DNA of 64,000 bases from Bacillota bacterium (GCA_030536355.1 JAUNQD010000004.1:43856-107855), one strand, 5' to 3'; shown: positions 26,942-35,990, numbered from the stretch's first letter. A program made the numbers and translations. The notes: generated by a model not told the origin, from the letters alone.

Positions 26942-27877
26942 TTACAGCATACCCTTTTCTCTATGGTATGCCTTGGCTGCGATGCAGTCGTTCTTGATCT
27001 GATTGCTCAGTTCTTCTACGCTGCTGAATTTCATCTCAGGTCTTGTCTTCTTGACGAATTCGACCTTGATCTGCTTGCCATAAAGTTCCTTGTTGAAGTT
27101 GAAAATATGTGTTTCAACGTTCTTGTTATATGTTCCGATAGTCGGCTTCACGCCTACGTTGGTGATGCTCGGATACTTCACACCGTTGTAGATGCAGTAT
27201 GTGATATATACGCCGTTTGACGGGCTTGCCATAGTCTCATCGATCATGATGTTTGATGTAGGGAATCCGATAGTTCTGCCTAGCTTATTTCCCACAACTA
27301 CTTCACCGCCGATGGAGTAGAGTCTTCCCATAAACTTGGCGCATTCTTCCATACGTCCTTCTTCGATAAGCTTACGGATATATGTGCTGCTTACAACGAT
27401 ATCATCGATCGTAAAAGGCTCCTGGATATGTATACCAAAACCCTTCTTCATTCCTGCACGCATCAGCACTTCAGGATTGCCTTCCGCCTTATGTCCGAAG
27501 TGATAATTGAATCCGCAGTAAGCTTCTCTTATCCTGAATTTCTTGATCAGGATCTCATCGATGAACTCTTCAGGACTCATATTCAAGATCTCAGGTGTGA
27601 ATGGGATATTGAACAGATAGTCCACGCCCATTTCTTCCATGATAGCTGCCTTTTCCTCAGGATAGTTGATGTTCTTCACTGTCGGAACCTTCTCAAGCAG
27701 CGTTCTCGTATGATTTGAGAATGTGAAGACTGCACTCTTCAGTCCGCCTGCTTCTGCACTCTTGACAGTCCTGTTGATGATCTCCTGATGTCCTCTGTGA
27801 ACACCGTCAAAATTACCCAGCGCTATGACAGTAGGCTCTATATTATTAACTTCTTCAAGTGAATTAAAAATCTTCAT
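26942..27877 (-). CDS. ribF: Bifunctional riboflavin kinase / FAD synthetase
   Basis: 311 aa. The N-terminal FAD synthetase domain has the nucleotidyltransferase motif GNFDGVHRGHQ (about residues 22-32) and SSTYIRKLI. The C-terminal riboflavin kinase domain has the GRTIGFPTSNI motif near residue 210. It converts riboflavin to FMN and FAD. Last gene of the truB-ribF end of the translation operon. Confidence 0.96.
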   Translation of the reverse strand: MKIFNSLEEVNNIEPTVIALGNFDGVHRGHQEIINRTVKSAEAGGLKSAVFTFSNHTRTLLEKVPTVKNINYPEEKAAIMEEMGVDYLFNIPFTPEILNMSPEEFIDEILIKKFRIREAYCGFNYHFGHKAEGNPEVLMRAGMKKGFGIHIQEPFTIDDIVVSSTYIRKLIEEGRMEECAKFMGRLYSIGGEVVVGNKLGRTIGFPTSNIMIDETMASPSNGVYITYCIYNGVKYPSITNVGVKPTIGTYNKNVETHIFNFNKELYGKQIKVEFVKKTRPEMKFSSVEELSNQIKNDCIAAKAYHREKGML

Positions 27878-27901
27878 AATTATGCCTCTTCAAAAAGTCA
27901 T

Positions 27902-28861
27902 TTATCTGTCGACGAGGATCTTGTCTGCCTTCAGCTCTCTCGTCTTCGCACTATAATATCCCGTTCCCAAAAATTCCCCTGTTTCGTAATTATATACGCA
28001 ATATAATGTGCTGTAGCTTCTGCCTCGCTTATTCACAAAGCTTTCATCTGCTACCTTTGGTTCTTCCAGGACGCGTATCTGCTTCCACCTGATGGCATTT
28101 CCCATCTTGAAGTACTTGGCACGATCCTCGCTCATCTCCACTTTACCGAAGTGCACCAGCGGCTTATCGGTATCGATGATGAACTTCTCTATCTCATCTT
28201 CTCCCATAGTCTTCAAAGCTTCAGGGTCCACGCCGTCTTCGATGCGGAAGATCCCGCTTGCCACTCTCGTCAGTGCAGACATGGCCGCACCACATCCGAG
28301 AGCCTCGCCAAGATCGCTGCAAATAGTCCTTATGTAAGTCCCCTTGGAGCATGTCACTTCGAAGGAAACTTCCATCTTTTCCATATCAATGTTTTCTATG
28401 ATAAATTCTCTGATGGTCACCTTTCTCGGCTTGACTTCTACAGTCTCTCCGTCTCTGGCATACTGGTACAGTCTCTTGCCGTTGACTCTCACAGACGAAT
28501 ACATTGGCGGATACTGCTCTATCTCGCCATGAAAAGCGCCCAGCGCCTCTCTTATGGCTTCTTCCGTGATGCCTTCGGTACTTCTCTCTTCCAGTCTCTC
28601 TCCCCAGATATCAAGAGTATCGGTGATAAGCCCCAGCCTTGCTGTACATCTGTATGTCTTATCGTCAAGATCGGTGTATTCCATCAGTCTCGTCGCCTTG
28701 CCGATATATATCGGCAAAACTCCGCAGGCCATAGGATCAAGCGTTCCGCCATGTCCTATCTTTTTGACGCCTTTCAATCTGAGCACGCGGCGGCAAACTG
28801 CCACACAGTCATGAGACGTCCAGTCCTGCGTTTTATTGAGTATCAAAATACCGTCTTTCAT
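27902..28861 (-). CDS. truB: tRNA pseudouridine(55) synthase
   Basis: 319 aa. It makes pseudouridine 55 in the T-loop of tRNAs. The catalytic Asp is in GHGGTLDPMACGVLPI (about residues 37-52), followed by YTDLDDKTYRCTARLG and a C-terminal PUA-like region. The start overlaps the nrnA stop by one base (TAATG). Confidence 0.96.
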   Translation of the reverse strand: MKDGILILNKTQDWTSHDCVAVCRRVLRLKGVKKIGHGGTLDPMACGVLPIYIGKATRLMEYTDLDDKTYRCTARLGLITDTLDIWGERLEERSTEGITEEAIREALGAFHGEIEQYPPMYSSVRVNGKRLYQYARDGETVEVKPRKVTIREFIIENIDMEKMEVSFEVTCSKGTYIRTICSDLGEALGCGAAMSALTRVASGIFRIEDGVDPEALKTMGEDEIEKFIIDTDKPLVHFGKVEMSEDRAKYFKMGNAIRWKQIRVLEEPKVADESFVNKRGRSYSTLYCVYNYETGEFLGTGYYSAKTRELKADKILVDR

Positions 28862-29862
28862 TAAAAATGTTCTCCGATCGCCTTTTTGATTGCATCCAGC
28901 GCTTCATCCATACCCATTTCCAAAGTGCAGCCTGCGGCCTTTACATGGCCTCCGCCGCCGAAAACAGATGCTATCTCTGCCACATTGGCAAAGGATTTAG
29001 CTCGCATGCTGACCTTGACAGCTTCACCCTTTTCCTTGAGGAATGCTGCGATTTCGACGCCTTCGATATTTCGAAGCATATCGATGGTACCCTCTGCATC
29101 ATCCAGCACTGCACCTGCTTCTTCAAGCATCTGCCCTGTCACGTATCCGACAGCTACCTTACCTCCGAAGAGAAGCTCTGCCCTTTGCAGGATAGCTGCC
29201 TGGATCTTCAGCTTAGTCATAGGTATGGTCTGATACAGTTTCACGTTGATAGCCGTATGATCCACTCCGTAATTCATCAGGTCGGCTGCGATAGCATGAG
29301 TATCTGCAGTAGTGTTGGAGTACTGGAAACTTCCCGTATCAGTATTGATCCCTGTATAGAGGGATTCTGCGACTGTGAGATCAATAAGAGTGCCTTCACA
29401 TACATCCTCGCTGCTTTCAGCCACTTCTGCTTCCAACTCCTTTATCAGCTTATAAATGAGCTGGCAAGTAGCTGCCTCGGATGGATCGATATAGTAGTGA
29501 TCCCCGAAACCGTCTCCCGTAGCATGATGATCCACACAAAGATGCAGCTTCCCCTCGTCGAACTTGTCCGCAAGTGCAGGGAATCTGCTATATTCTCCGC
29601 AGTCTACGCAGATGGATATATCGTGCTCTTTCAAACAATCCTTATCACGAGTAACCAATTCAGTATCCATGAAGCTGATATATTCCGGAACTTCCTCATC
29701 CATAAGTATCCATGAGGTCTTGCCCATTTTTCTCAAAACGCGGCAAAGGGCCGCAGCTGATCCCAGTGCGTCCCCATCCGGATTCGTATGTGTGAATATC
29801 AGTATTGTCTGCGCAGTTTTCAGTATACCTGCGATTTCTTTAAGCGAAGCGTTGTTCTTCAT
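28861..29862 (-). CDS. nrnA: DHH-family oligoribonuclease / pAp phosphatase
   Basis: 333 aa. The DHH domain has FTHTNPDGDALGSAAAL near residue 25 and CVDHHATGDGFGDHYYI. The DHHA1 domain ends with GGGGHVKAAGC. NrnA degrades nanoRNAs and 3'-phosphoadenosine 5'-phosphate. It sits between rbfA and truB in the usual Gram-positive order, with one-base overlaps on both sides. Confidence 0.95.
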   Translation of the reverse strand: MKNNASLKEIAGILKTAQTILIFTHTNPDGDALGSAAALCRVLRKMGKTSWILMDEEVPEYISFMDTELVTRDKDCLKEHDISICVDCGEYSRFPALADKFDEGKLHLCVDHHATGDGFGDHYYIDPSEAATCQLIYKLIKELEAEVAESSEDVCEGTLIDLTVAESLYTGINTDTGSFQYSNTTADTHAIAADLMNYGVDHTAINVKLYQTIPMTKLKIQAAILQRAELLFGGKVAVGYVTGQMLEEAGAVLDDAEGTIDMLRNIEGVEIAAFLKEKGEAVKVSMRAKSFANVAEIASVFGGGGHVKAAGCTLEMGMDEALDAIKKAIGEHF

Positions 29863-30257
29863 TATTCTTCGTCCTCTTCCTCATCATGTCTGATGTCCAG
29901 AGTGCTGATGAGTTCGTCGATATGTCTGCCATATTCCAGTGATTTGTCGATCTTGAAGATCAGATCAGGAACATGTCTCAGTTTTATCTGTCTGCCGATT
30001 TCCTTACGGATAAAACCCTTTGCACTGTTCAGCGCATCGAGAGTATCCTGCTGCTGAGCAGCCGCCTTTTCCTTGTCAGGATCCATTCCCAGTACGGAAA
30101 CATATACTGTCGCATAGCTTCCGTCACTGGTCACTTCAACTGCTGTAATGCTTATCATGGCAGAGAGTCTCGGGTCTTTCAGGCCTTTGAACAGAAGATC
30201 GCTGATGATCTTTCTGATTTCTTCGCCCATTCTTCCCTGTCTGTGTCCTTTAGCCAT
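29862..30257 (-). CDS. rbfA: 30S ribosome-binding factor A
   Basis: 131-aa KH-like protein needed for late 30S maturation and cold adaptation. It starts with KGHRQGRMGEEIRKIISDLL and contains the conserved DPRLSAMISITAVEVTSDGS. A short acidic tail (HDEEEDEE) ends it. It follows infB by 12 bases. Confidence 0.95.
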   Translation of the reverse strand: MAKGHRQGRMGEEIRKIISDLLFKGLKDPRLSAMISITAVEVTSDGSYATVYVSVLGMDPDKEKAAAQQQDTLDALNSAKGFIRKEIGRQIKLRHVPDLIFKIDKSLEYGRHIDELISTLDIRHDEEEDEE

Positions 30258-30269
30258 TTTGCCTCCTAA

Positions 30270-32231
30270 TTAGTCTCTGGCGATTTCTTCCATAGTGAAG
30301 CATTCGATGATATCGCCTTCCTTGATATCATTGTAGTTTTCGATACCGATACCGCATTCATAACCCTGGTTTACTTCCCTTGCATCGTCCTTGAATCTCT
30401 TCAGTGAAGCGATCTTACCTTCGTGGATAACGATACCATCTCTAACCAGTCTGATCTGTTCGTTTCTTACTACCTTACCGCTTGTTACATATGCTCCGCC
30501 TACGATACCTACGCCAGGTACCTTGAATGTATTTCTTATTTCTACTGTTCCCAGAACTACTTCCTTAAATTCAGGATCAAGCATACCCTTCATAGCGTTT
30601 TCTACGTCGTCGATAATGTCGTAGATAACTCTATATGTTCTGATCTGGATGCCTTCGCGTTCTGCGATAGCGCTTACTGCTGCGCTTGGTCTTACGTTGA
30701 ATCCGATGATGATGGATCCGGAAGTTCCTGCCAGCATGATATCTGATTCGTTTACAGTACCTACGCCTGTATGAACGATCTTGACTCTTACTTCGTCATT
30801 AGACAGCTTTTCCAGTGATGATACGATGGCACCTACTGAACCCTGTACGTCACCCTTGATGATCAGGTTCAGATCCTTAACTTCTCCCGCATTGATCTGG
30901 CTGAACAGTTCTTCCAGAGTTGTGCTTGAGTTTCTTGCCATCAGTTCTTCTCTCAGCTTCAGAGCTCTTGCTTCAGCGATTTCTCTAGCTGTTCTGTCGT
31001 CCTTAACTGCATTGAATACGTCACCTGCCTGTGGTACTTCAGTCAGACCCAGTACTTCTACTGCAGTTGCCGGACCGGCCATTCTAACCTTATCGCCCTT
31101 ATCGTTAGTCATCAGCCTGATCTTACCGGAGCATGTTCCCGCTACGATAGACTTGCCTGATTTCAGTGTTCCGTTGAGAACCAGGAGACTAGCTACAGGA
31201 CCCTTAGCCTTATCGAGACGAGCTTCAAGTACTGTACCTACTGCCAGTCTGTCAGGGTTAGCCTTCAGTTCCAGAACTTCTGCCTGCAGCAGGATCATTT
31301 CCAGCAGGTTAACGATACCTTCACCTGTCTTAGCTGATACAGGTACGCTGATAACGTCTCCGCCCCAGTCTTCTACCAATACGCCGTTGTTAGCCAGGTC
31401 TGTCTTAACGATATCAGGGTTCGCGCCAGGTTTATCCATCTTGTTGATGGCAACGATGATAGGAACGCCTGCAGCTTTAGCATGGCTGATGGATTCTATA
31501 GTCTGAGGTTTTACAGAGTCGTCTGCTGCTACTACCAGTACAGCGATGTCTGTTGAATGTGCACCTCTAGCTCTCATTGCAGTGAAGGCTTCGTGTCCCG
31601 GTGTATCCAGGAATACGATCTTCTGTCCGTTGATTTCTACTTCTGAAGCACCGATGTGCTGAGTGATACCGCCGGATTCTGATGCTGTAACGTTAGTCTT
31701 TCTGATAGCATCGAGAAGTGAGGTCTTACCGTGGTCAACGTGACCCATTACTGTGATGATCGGTGGTCTTGGCTTCAGATCTTCTTCCTTATCTTCGAAT
31801 GTTTCGATGCCTTCTTCCACTTCTTCTTCCTCGATCTTACCGATAGCTACCTGGATACCCAGTTCTTCTGCCAGAAGCACTACTGTGTCTTCATCGAGAT
31901 TCTGGTTTACGTTAGCCATAACGCCCATCTTCATCAGAGTCATGATGATCTGTGAAACGGTTGTCTTAGTCTGTTCTGCAAAACCTGCAACTGTGATAGG
32001 AACATTGATCATAACTGTTCCAACAGGCAGGATCACTTCTTCAACTTCAGGCTCAACTGCTTTAGGCTTGTTGTTCTTCTTATTTCTAACCTGTTTTTCC
32101 AGAGATTTAGGAGCATTCTTGCCCGGCTTCTTACCGCCTCTTTCAAGCTTTGAGAACTTATCGTGTTCTTTATCCTTATCTTTATCTCTGCTCTTCTTAT
32201 CGCCTCTTCCAGCACCCGGTTTGCTGTTCAT
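30270..32231 (-). CDS. infB: Translation initiation factor IF-2, main part (downstream of an in-frame stop)
   Basis: 653 codons from the first ATG after the amber codon at 32460-32462. This part holds the GTPase domain ([36 protein letters not shown]), domain II and the C-terminal domain that binds fMet-tRNA. It is in the same reading frame as the upstream part at 32460-33131. The ATG at 32231 has only a close, weak AGAGG. A full-length IF-2 would run from 33131 to 30270 (954 codons). The short forms known from internal initiation in other bacteria make a functional shortened IF-2 possible. IF-2 is essential, so some product of this part must be made. Confidence 0.9.
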   Translation of the reverse strand: MNSKPGAGRGDKKSRDKDKDKEHDKFSKLERGGKKPGKNAPKSLEKQVRNKKNNKPKAVEPEVEEVILPVGTVMINVPITVAGFAEQTKTTVSQIIMTLMKMGVMANVNQNLDEDTVVLLAEELGIQVAIGKIEEEEVEEGIETFEDKEEDLKPRPPIITVMGHVDHGKTSLLDAIRKTNVTASESGGITQHIGASEVEINGQKIVFLDTPGHEAFTAMRARGAHSTDIAVLVVAADDSVKPQTIESISHAKAAGVPIIVAINKMDKPGANPDIVKTDLANNGVLVEDWGGDVISVPVSAKTGEGIVNLLEMILLQAEVLELKANPDRLAVGTVLEARLDKAKGPVASLLVLNGTLKSGKSIVAGTCSGKIRLMTNDKGDKVRMAGPATAVEVLGLTEVPQAGDVFNAVKDDRTAREIAEARALKLREELMARNSSTTLEELFSQINAGEVKDLNLIIKGDVQGSVGAIVSSLEKLSNDEVRVKIVHTGVGTVNESDIMLAGTSGSIIIGFNVRPSAAVSAIAEREGIQIRTYRVIYDIIDDVENAMKGMLDPEFKEVVLGTVEIRNTFKVPGVGIVGGAYVTSGKVVRNEQIRLVRDGIVIHEGKIASLKRFKDDAREVNQGYECGIGIENYNDIKEGDIIECFTMEEIARD

Positions 32232-32459
32232 AACCTCTGCAGGAGCTTCTTCTCTTCTTGGAGCAGGTCTTGAAGGTCTTTCTGATCTTTCTGAAGATCT
32301 TCTGTCACCGGACTTTCTATCGGAAGGTCCCTTTCTTTCTCCTCTTTCAGATCTGTCTCCCTGTCTTCTTTCAGGTCTGTCAGAATTTCTCTTAGGTCTT
32401 TCTTCCCTCTTATCTGCAGACTTCTTTTCTGCAGCTCTTTTTTCTGCAGCAGCAGCTCT

Positions 32460-32462
32460 CTA
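32460..32462 (-). other. infB: In-frame amber (TAG) codon inside infB
   Basis: The frame reads GCT GTA TAG AGA GCT across this point, with open low-complexity coding sequence on both sides and no frameshift. CAG, GAG or AAG would each be one substitution away. TAG is an ordinary stop here: rpsO, the GntR gene and the XRE gene all end in TAG. Confidence 0.85.
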
Positions 32463-33131
32463 TACAGCTGCTTCAGCTTCTACACGTCTAACGACTTCTG
32501 CCTTCTTGACAACCTTAAGTCTTGAAAGGCGCTTAGGCTCTTCAGCCTTTGGGGCTTCTTCTTTAACAGGTTCAGACTTTACTTCTGCTGCCTTTGGTTC
32601 TGTCTTTGGAGCAGCTTCAACTACAGGTTCTTCAGCCTTCGGTGCTTCTTCCTTGACGTCTTCCTTTGCTGCTTTCTTTGCAGCTTCTTTTTCTGCTGCT
32701 TCTCTTGCCAGTCTTTCTTCCAACATAGCCTTAGATACTACAGGTTTTCCTGTAGGTGGCTTAGGTCTGCCTTCGACTTCCTTTGATACTACTGGCTTAC
32801 CTACAGGTGGCTTGGCAGCTGTTGCCTTCTCTGTAGTTTTTGCAGCTGCTTTAGTTGTCTTCTTAATTTCAGGAAGCTTGATGTTAGCGGCTTTAGTAGT
32901 AACCTTAGGTTCACCTGTTTTTGCTGACGCATCAGCCTTTTTCGCTGTTGCTCTAACAACCTTGGTTTCAGCGTGCGCTCCGCTTCTCATTATCGTATTT
33001 TTTACTGCAGTTGCATCTATATCAGACAGCTCATCGCTGATCTTGGAAACTTCTATTCCCATGGTTTTTGCCTTTTCAAGGACTTCTTTGCCGGTCAGAT
33101 TAAGCTCTGCTGCAAGATCTTTTATTTTCAT
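32460..33131 (-). CDS. infB: Translation initiation factor IF-2, N-terminal part (ends at amber codon)
   Basis: 223 aa ending in a TAG. It begins with the IF2_N fold KIKDLAAELNLTGKEVLEKA and continues as the Ala/Lys/Pro/Glu-rich linker, including a near repeat (KPPVGKPVVSK and KPPTGKPVVSK). After the TAG the same frame continues as a normal Arg/Glu-rich linker into the GTPase part, so this is one gene broken by a single codon. The start is the ATG 33131 with GGAGG eight bases upstream. Confidence 0.88.
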   Translation of the reverse strand: MKIKDLAAELNLTGKEVLEKAKTMGIEVSKISDELSDIDATAVKNTIMRSGAHAETKVVRATAKKADASAKTGEPKVTTKAANIKLPEIKKTTKAAAKTTEKATAAKPPVGKPVVSKEVEGRPKPPTGKPVVSKAMLEERLAREAAEKEAAKKAAKEDVKEEAPKAEEPVVEAAPKTEPKAAEVKSEPVKEEAPKAEEPKRLSRLKVVKKAEVVRRVEAEAAV

Positions 33132-33154
33132 ACGCAATTCCTCCTTTACCGGTT

Positions 33155-33457
33155 CTATCCGTATATTTCACGCTTAATAACTTCTGAAAAATTGTCATCA
33201 CAGATGGCGAATACGCTTCTTCCCTGTGATCCAATGGCATGTGACAGTTCTTCACTATTTCCGTACTTTACAAACTCCACGCCATGTTTTCGTATTTCTT
33301 TCATTATCTTCTTTTCGCTGTTTTCCGAGATGTCTTCAGCCAAGATCATCAGTTTCACCTTACCCTTATTCATCCCAAAGGTACAGGTGTTTACTCCGGC
33401 CATGACATTTCCGGATTTTTTAGCGAATCCCAGATAATTTATTACTTTATTTTTCAT
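33155..33457 (-). CDS. ylxQ: L7Ae-family ribosomal-type protein YlxQ
   Basis: 100 aa, L7Ae/L30e/S12e/Gadd45 fold, an RNA-binding protein of the nusA-infB operon. Conserved features are INYLGFAKKSGNVMAGVNTC, LMILAEDISENSEKKI and the late GRSVFAICDDNFSEVI. The ATG at 33457 overlaps the end of ylxR by 11 bases. The frame is open further upstream, but that extension is only out-of-frame ylxR sequence. Confidence 0.9.
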   Translation of the reverse strand: MKNKVINYLGFAKKSGNVMAGVNTCTFGMNKGKVKLMILAEDISENSEKKIMKEIRKHGVEFVKYGNSEELSHAIGSQGRSVFAICDDNFSEVIKREIYG

Positions 33458-33719
33458 AATTCTCCAGTTCCGTGAAGATGTTTTGCAATGTTTCTTCTGA
33501 AATTTCCGTTTCAAAGTTACGCTGCAGGCTTCTGCGTTTTCTTGCCTTTTCCATACACTCCTTGTCAGGACAGAGGTAAACGCCTCTTCCCTTAGCCTTC
33601 CCTGTAGGATCCACTGTAACTTCTCCTTCATAGCAGGCGATCCTTACAAGAGTGTTTTTTGGCTTTGATTCCATACAGCCTACACATCTTCTCATCGGGA
33701 TTTTCTTATTCTTCGACAT
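33447..33719 (-). CDS. ylxR: YlxR family nucleic-acid-binding protein
   Basis: 90 aa, DUF448. It has the family core IPMRRCVGCMESKPKNTLVR and GRGVYLCPDKECMEKA. The start at 33719 gives the usual N-terminus (SKNKKIPMRRC) and overlaps the nusA end by 14 bases, suggesting coupling. YlxR proteins are thought to bind RNA or nucleoid DNA; the function is not settled. Confidence 0.9.
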   Translation of the reverse strand: MSKNKKIPMRRCVGCMESKPKNTLVRIACYEGEVTVDPTGKAKGRGVYLCPDKECMEKARKRRSLQRNFETEISEETLQNIFTELENYEK

Positions 33720-34812
33720 ATTCGATACCATCTTCTTCGTAGTATTCTTCATCATCATACTCTTCGTATTCTTCGTTTCCAAAGTACTGAGTATGGCTCT
33801 TGATGTCTATTTTCCATCCGCAAAGCTTAGCAGCCAGTCTTACATTCTGACCTTCCTTACCGATAGCCAGTGAGAGCTGGTAGTCAGGTACTACTACTGT
33901 AGCAGCCTTTTCTTCTTCATCCACCATTACTTCTTCAACCTTGGCAGGGCTGAGTACGTTCTTGATAAGGATCCTTGGATCTTCGTCCCAAGTTGTGATA
34001 TCGATTTTTTCTCCAAAGAGCTCATCAACGATATTCTTAACTCTGCTTCCGCCTGTTCCTACGCATGCACCTACAGGATCAACGTTTTCGTCTTCTGTAT
34101 ATACTGCTATTTTAGTTCTTGAACCTGCTTCTCTGGCAATGCTCTTGATTTCTACTGTTCCATCTTCGATTTCAGGAACTTCCAGTTCAAAGAGTCTTTC
34201 TACGAATCCCGGATGAGTTCTTGAGAGGAATACCTGAGGGCCCTTAGTACTCTTTCTTACGTCCATAATATAAGCTTTGATCCTATCGTTTACTTTATAT
34301 CTTTCTCCGTAAGCTCTTTCTCCTGCAACCAGGATGCCTTCTGTATTGCCCATGTTTACGAAGATCGTTTCGTTACTTATTCTCTGAACAACACCTGTGA
34401 TCAGGTCTCCCTGTCTGTCAATATAGTTATCAAAGATCATGCCTCTTTCGGCTTCTCTGATCCTCTGAACTACAACTTGTTTAGCCGTCTGTGCCGCGAT
34501 TCTTCCAAAATCCTTAGGAGTTACTTGGTACTCAACAACATCGCCCACTTCGTATCTAGGGTCGATTTCGAGAGCTTCTTCCAGTGAGATTTCTGTGAAT
34601 TCATCTTCCACTTCTTCTACTACGTCTCTTCTCATCAGTACGTCTACATCACCCTCTTCTCTGTCGATGCTTACTCTTACGTTCTGAGCTGTTCCGTAAT
34701 TCTTCTTGTACGCTGAAACCAGCGCTGATTCAATAGCTTCGATGAGAACGTCCTTTGATATTCCCTTCTCTTTTACTAAATCATCGATAGCAATAATAAA
34801 GTCTCTGTTCAT
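33706..34812 (-). CDS. nusA: Transcription termination/antitermination factor NusA
   Basis: 368 aa: an N-terminal RNA polymerase-binding domain, an S1 domain (VVQRISNETIFVNMG) and two KH domains (GACVGTGGSRVKNIV, LAIGKEGQNVRLAAKL). A very acidic Tyr/Glu-rich tail follows. It lacks the C-terminal repeats of proteobacterial NusA, as expected in Firmicutes. The rimP leader hairpin upstream of this operon could be a feedback target. Confidence 0.97.
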   Translation of the reverse strand: MNRDFIIAIDDLVKEKGISKDVLIEAIESALVSAYKKNYGTAQNVRVSIDREEGDVDVLMRRDVVEEVEDEFTEISLEEALEIDPRYEVGDVVEYQVTPKDFGRIAAQTAKQVVVQRIREAERGMIFDNYIDRQGDLITGVVQRISNETIFVNMGNTEGILVAGERAYGERYKVNDRIKAYIMDVRKSTKGPQVFLSRTHPGFVERLFELEVPEIEDGTVEIKSIAREAGSRTKIAVYTEDENVDPVGACVGTGGSRVKNIVDELFGEKIDITTWDEDPRILIKNVLSPAKVEEVMVDEEEKAATVVVPDYQLSLAIGKEGQNVRLAAKLCGWKIDIKSHTQYFGNEEYEEYDDEEYYEEDGIEYVEE

Positions 34813-34833
34813 TTTATTCTATAACCTCCTAAT

Positions 34834-35307
34834 TTAGAAAATAACGGCCAGATTAGCCTTGGCTATTTCCGATAACTCAAGTTCCCATTTTTTATTATCA
34901 TGGTCAGTGACAGTAACAGTTTCTCCTTCTATGCCGTCGAGCACTCCTTGGATATTCTTAGTACCATCCTTGCCCTTGTATAATCTTATTTCAACTTCGC
35001 TTCCGACATATCTTTCATAATGTTCTCTTTTAAGAAGCGGTCTGTCCATTCCCGGTGATGAAACTTCCAGATAGTAGTTCTGTTCGATAGGATCTTCTTC
35101 ATCCAGTTTTTCGCTTAAGAATCTGCTTACCTTCTCACAGTCTTCTGTTCCGATATAACCTTCGCCTGATGCCATATCAACATAGACTCTGAGGAACCAG
35201 TCCTTACCCTCTTTAACGAATTCGATGTTGTAGAGTTCGTAGCCTTCTGCCGCGAGAAAATCCGACATCATTTCAGCTGCGATCTCAGTGATCTTTTTCT
35301 TTGCCAT
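34834..35307 (-). CDS. rimP: Ribosome maturation factor RimP
   Basis: 157-aa factor for 30S assembly. Motifs are FLAAEGYELYNIEFVKEG, LRVYVDMASGEGYIGTEDCE and YLEVSSPGMDRPLLKREHY. First gene of the rimP-nusA-ylxR-ylxQ-infB-rbfA unit. A weak AAAGGA site precedes the ATG at 35307. Confidence 0.95.
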   Translation of the reverse strand: MAKKKITEIAAEMMSDFLAAEGYELYNIEFVKEGKDWFLRVYVDMASGEGYIGTEDCEKVSRFLSEKLDEEDPIEQNYYLEVSSPGMDRPLLKREHYERYVGSEVEIRLYKGKDGTKNIQGVLDGIEGETVTVTDHDNKKWELELSEIAKANLAVIF

Positions 35308-35337
35308 TTTTTGTCCTTTTCTTGTTTTTTATTTACT

Positions 35338-35369
35338 TACAAAACGAAAGAGTGGGTTTTGCCCACTCT
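35338..35369 (-). promoter_or_regulatory. Attenuator-like hairpin in the rimP-nusA leader
   Basis: AAGAGTGGG and CCCACTCTT form a perfect 9-bp stem with a 5-nt loop (35349-35370). On the minus strand a TTTCGTTTTG tract follows. It lies between the operon promoter (35401-35429) and rimP, so most transcripts must read through it. It resembles an intrinsic terminator used as an attenuator. Confidence 0.65.
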
Positions 35370-35400
35370 TGCTTCAAATCAAATGCTATTGTCATTATGT

Positions 35401-35429
35401 ATCCTAACATAGAAACCCAGTGATTGCAA
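35401..35429 (-). promoter_or_regulatory. Promoter of the rimP-nusA-infB operon
   Basis: On the minus strand TTGCAA (35424-35429), a 17-base spacer, TAGGAT (35401-35406), preceded by TGT (extended -10). Predicted start near 35394, giving a leader of about 87 nt. Confidence 0.65.
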
Positions 35430-35477
35430 GGGTTTTGTAGAAAATATTTCTAATGGATGTGAGTATTTTCAATAGTT

Positions 35478-35508
35478 TTGTAAGCATAAAGTGCAAAATG
35501 CACTTTAT
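35478..35508 (-). terminator. Hairpin after the orphan gene
   Basis: ATAAAGTGC (35486-35494) pairs perfectly with GCACTTTAT (35500-35508). The minus-strand tail is only moderately T-rich, so it is a weak terminator or an mRNA-stabilising end. Confidence 0.6.
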
Positions 35509-35513
35509 ACAAA

Positions 35514-35903
35514 TTATACTACATGAATTTTAAACTTTGCACACAATCCCTTTATTCTTCCTAACCATTCGAAATACTCGTCCTCAATTTTTCTATCAAA
35601 TACATCTACACCATAATCACCTTCACCTATTATGTCCTCATTACCAATCAATTCATATCCTCTAGGTTCAAAAAAGTGTGTTTTCATCCATTTCAGCCAA
35701 ATGCTCGGCTCTGCAAATTTACCTGCTGTGCATGCCAGCCTGTTATATTTATCGAAGAACCAAGTATTATGAAAATGCTCATCCATCCGTTTATAATCTT
35801 CAGGCCAAGTATTATTGCTAAACACCCAGAATTCCACCATAAGTTTTTCATCTGGTGGAGGAACAACCTCCAATCTTCCATTCGCTCTTAACCATACTCC
35901 CAT
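35514..35903 (-). CDS. Orphan protein of unknown function
   Basis: 129 aa, soluble, rich in Trp/Phe/Tyr and acidic residues (VEFWVFSNNTWPEDYKRM, WLKWMKTHFFEPRGYEL). I recognise no family. The ATG at 35903 has AAAGGAGAG four bases upstream; the frame is open further upstream but that part overlaps the toxin module. A possible promoter on the minus strand is TTGGTT (36000-36005), 17 bases, TATAAA (35977-35982), overlapping the antitoxin promoter. It sits between two housekeeping operons next to a type I toxin module, so it may be an acquired gene. Confidence 0.7.
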   Translation of the reverse strand: MGVWLRANGRLEVVPPPDEKLMVEFWVFSNNTWPEDYKRMDEHFHNTWFFDKYNRLACTAGKFAEPSIWLKWMKTHFFEPRGYELIGNEDIIGEGDYGVDVFDRKIEDEYFEWLGRIKGLCAKFKIHVV

Positions 35904-35955
35904 AATTCTCTCCTTTCTCCAATACCCAAATGTCAGTCTCCTTATTAACGGTCTG

Positions 35956-35984
35956 TTGACATTTGCACTAATGTGATTTATATT
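35956..35984 (+). promoter_or_regulatory. Promoter of antisense antitoxin RNA (locus 2)
   Basis: TTGACA (35956-35961), a 17-base spacer, TATATT (35979-35984). The perfect -35 and spacing predict high constitutive expression, as expected for a labile antitoxin RNA. Confidence 0.8.
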
Positions 35985-35990
35985 GTTTTT

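Noticed and set aside
28867..29715. Plus-strand open frame of 282 codons opposite nrnA
   Set aside because: Shadow of nrnA, which has full DHH/DHHA1 motifs and tight operon spacing.
32460..32462. Genome-wide recoding of TAG as an explanation for the infB amber codon
   Set aside because: rpsO, the GntR gene and the XRE gene end in TAG at natural protein ends, so TAG works as a stop here; only local readthrough or suppression remains possible.
31753..33177. Long plus-strand open frame opposite infB
   Set aside because: Ser/Leu/Thr-rich shadow of the Lys/Glu/Ala-rich infB linker; no ribosome site, no protein motif, and the minus strand is clearly coding.
33458..33631. N-terminal extension of ylxQ
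   Set aside because: It reads ylxR in another frame; the L7Ae fold begins at 33457.
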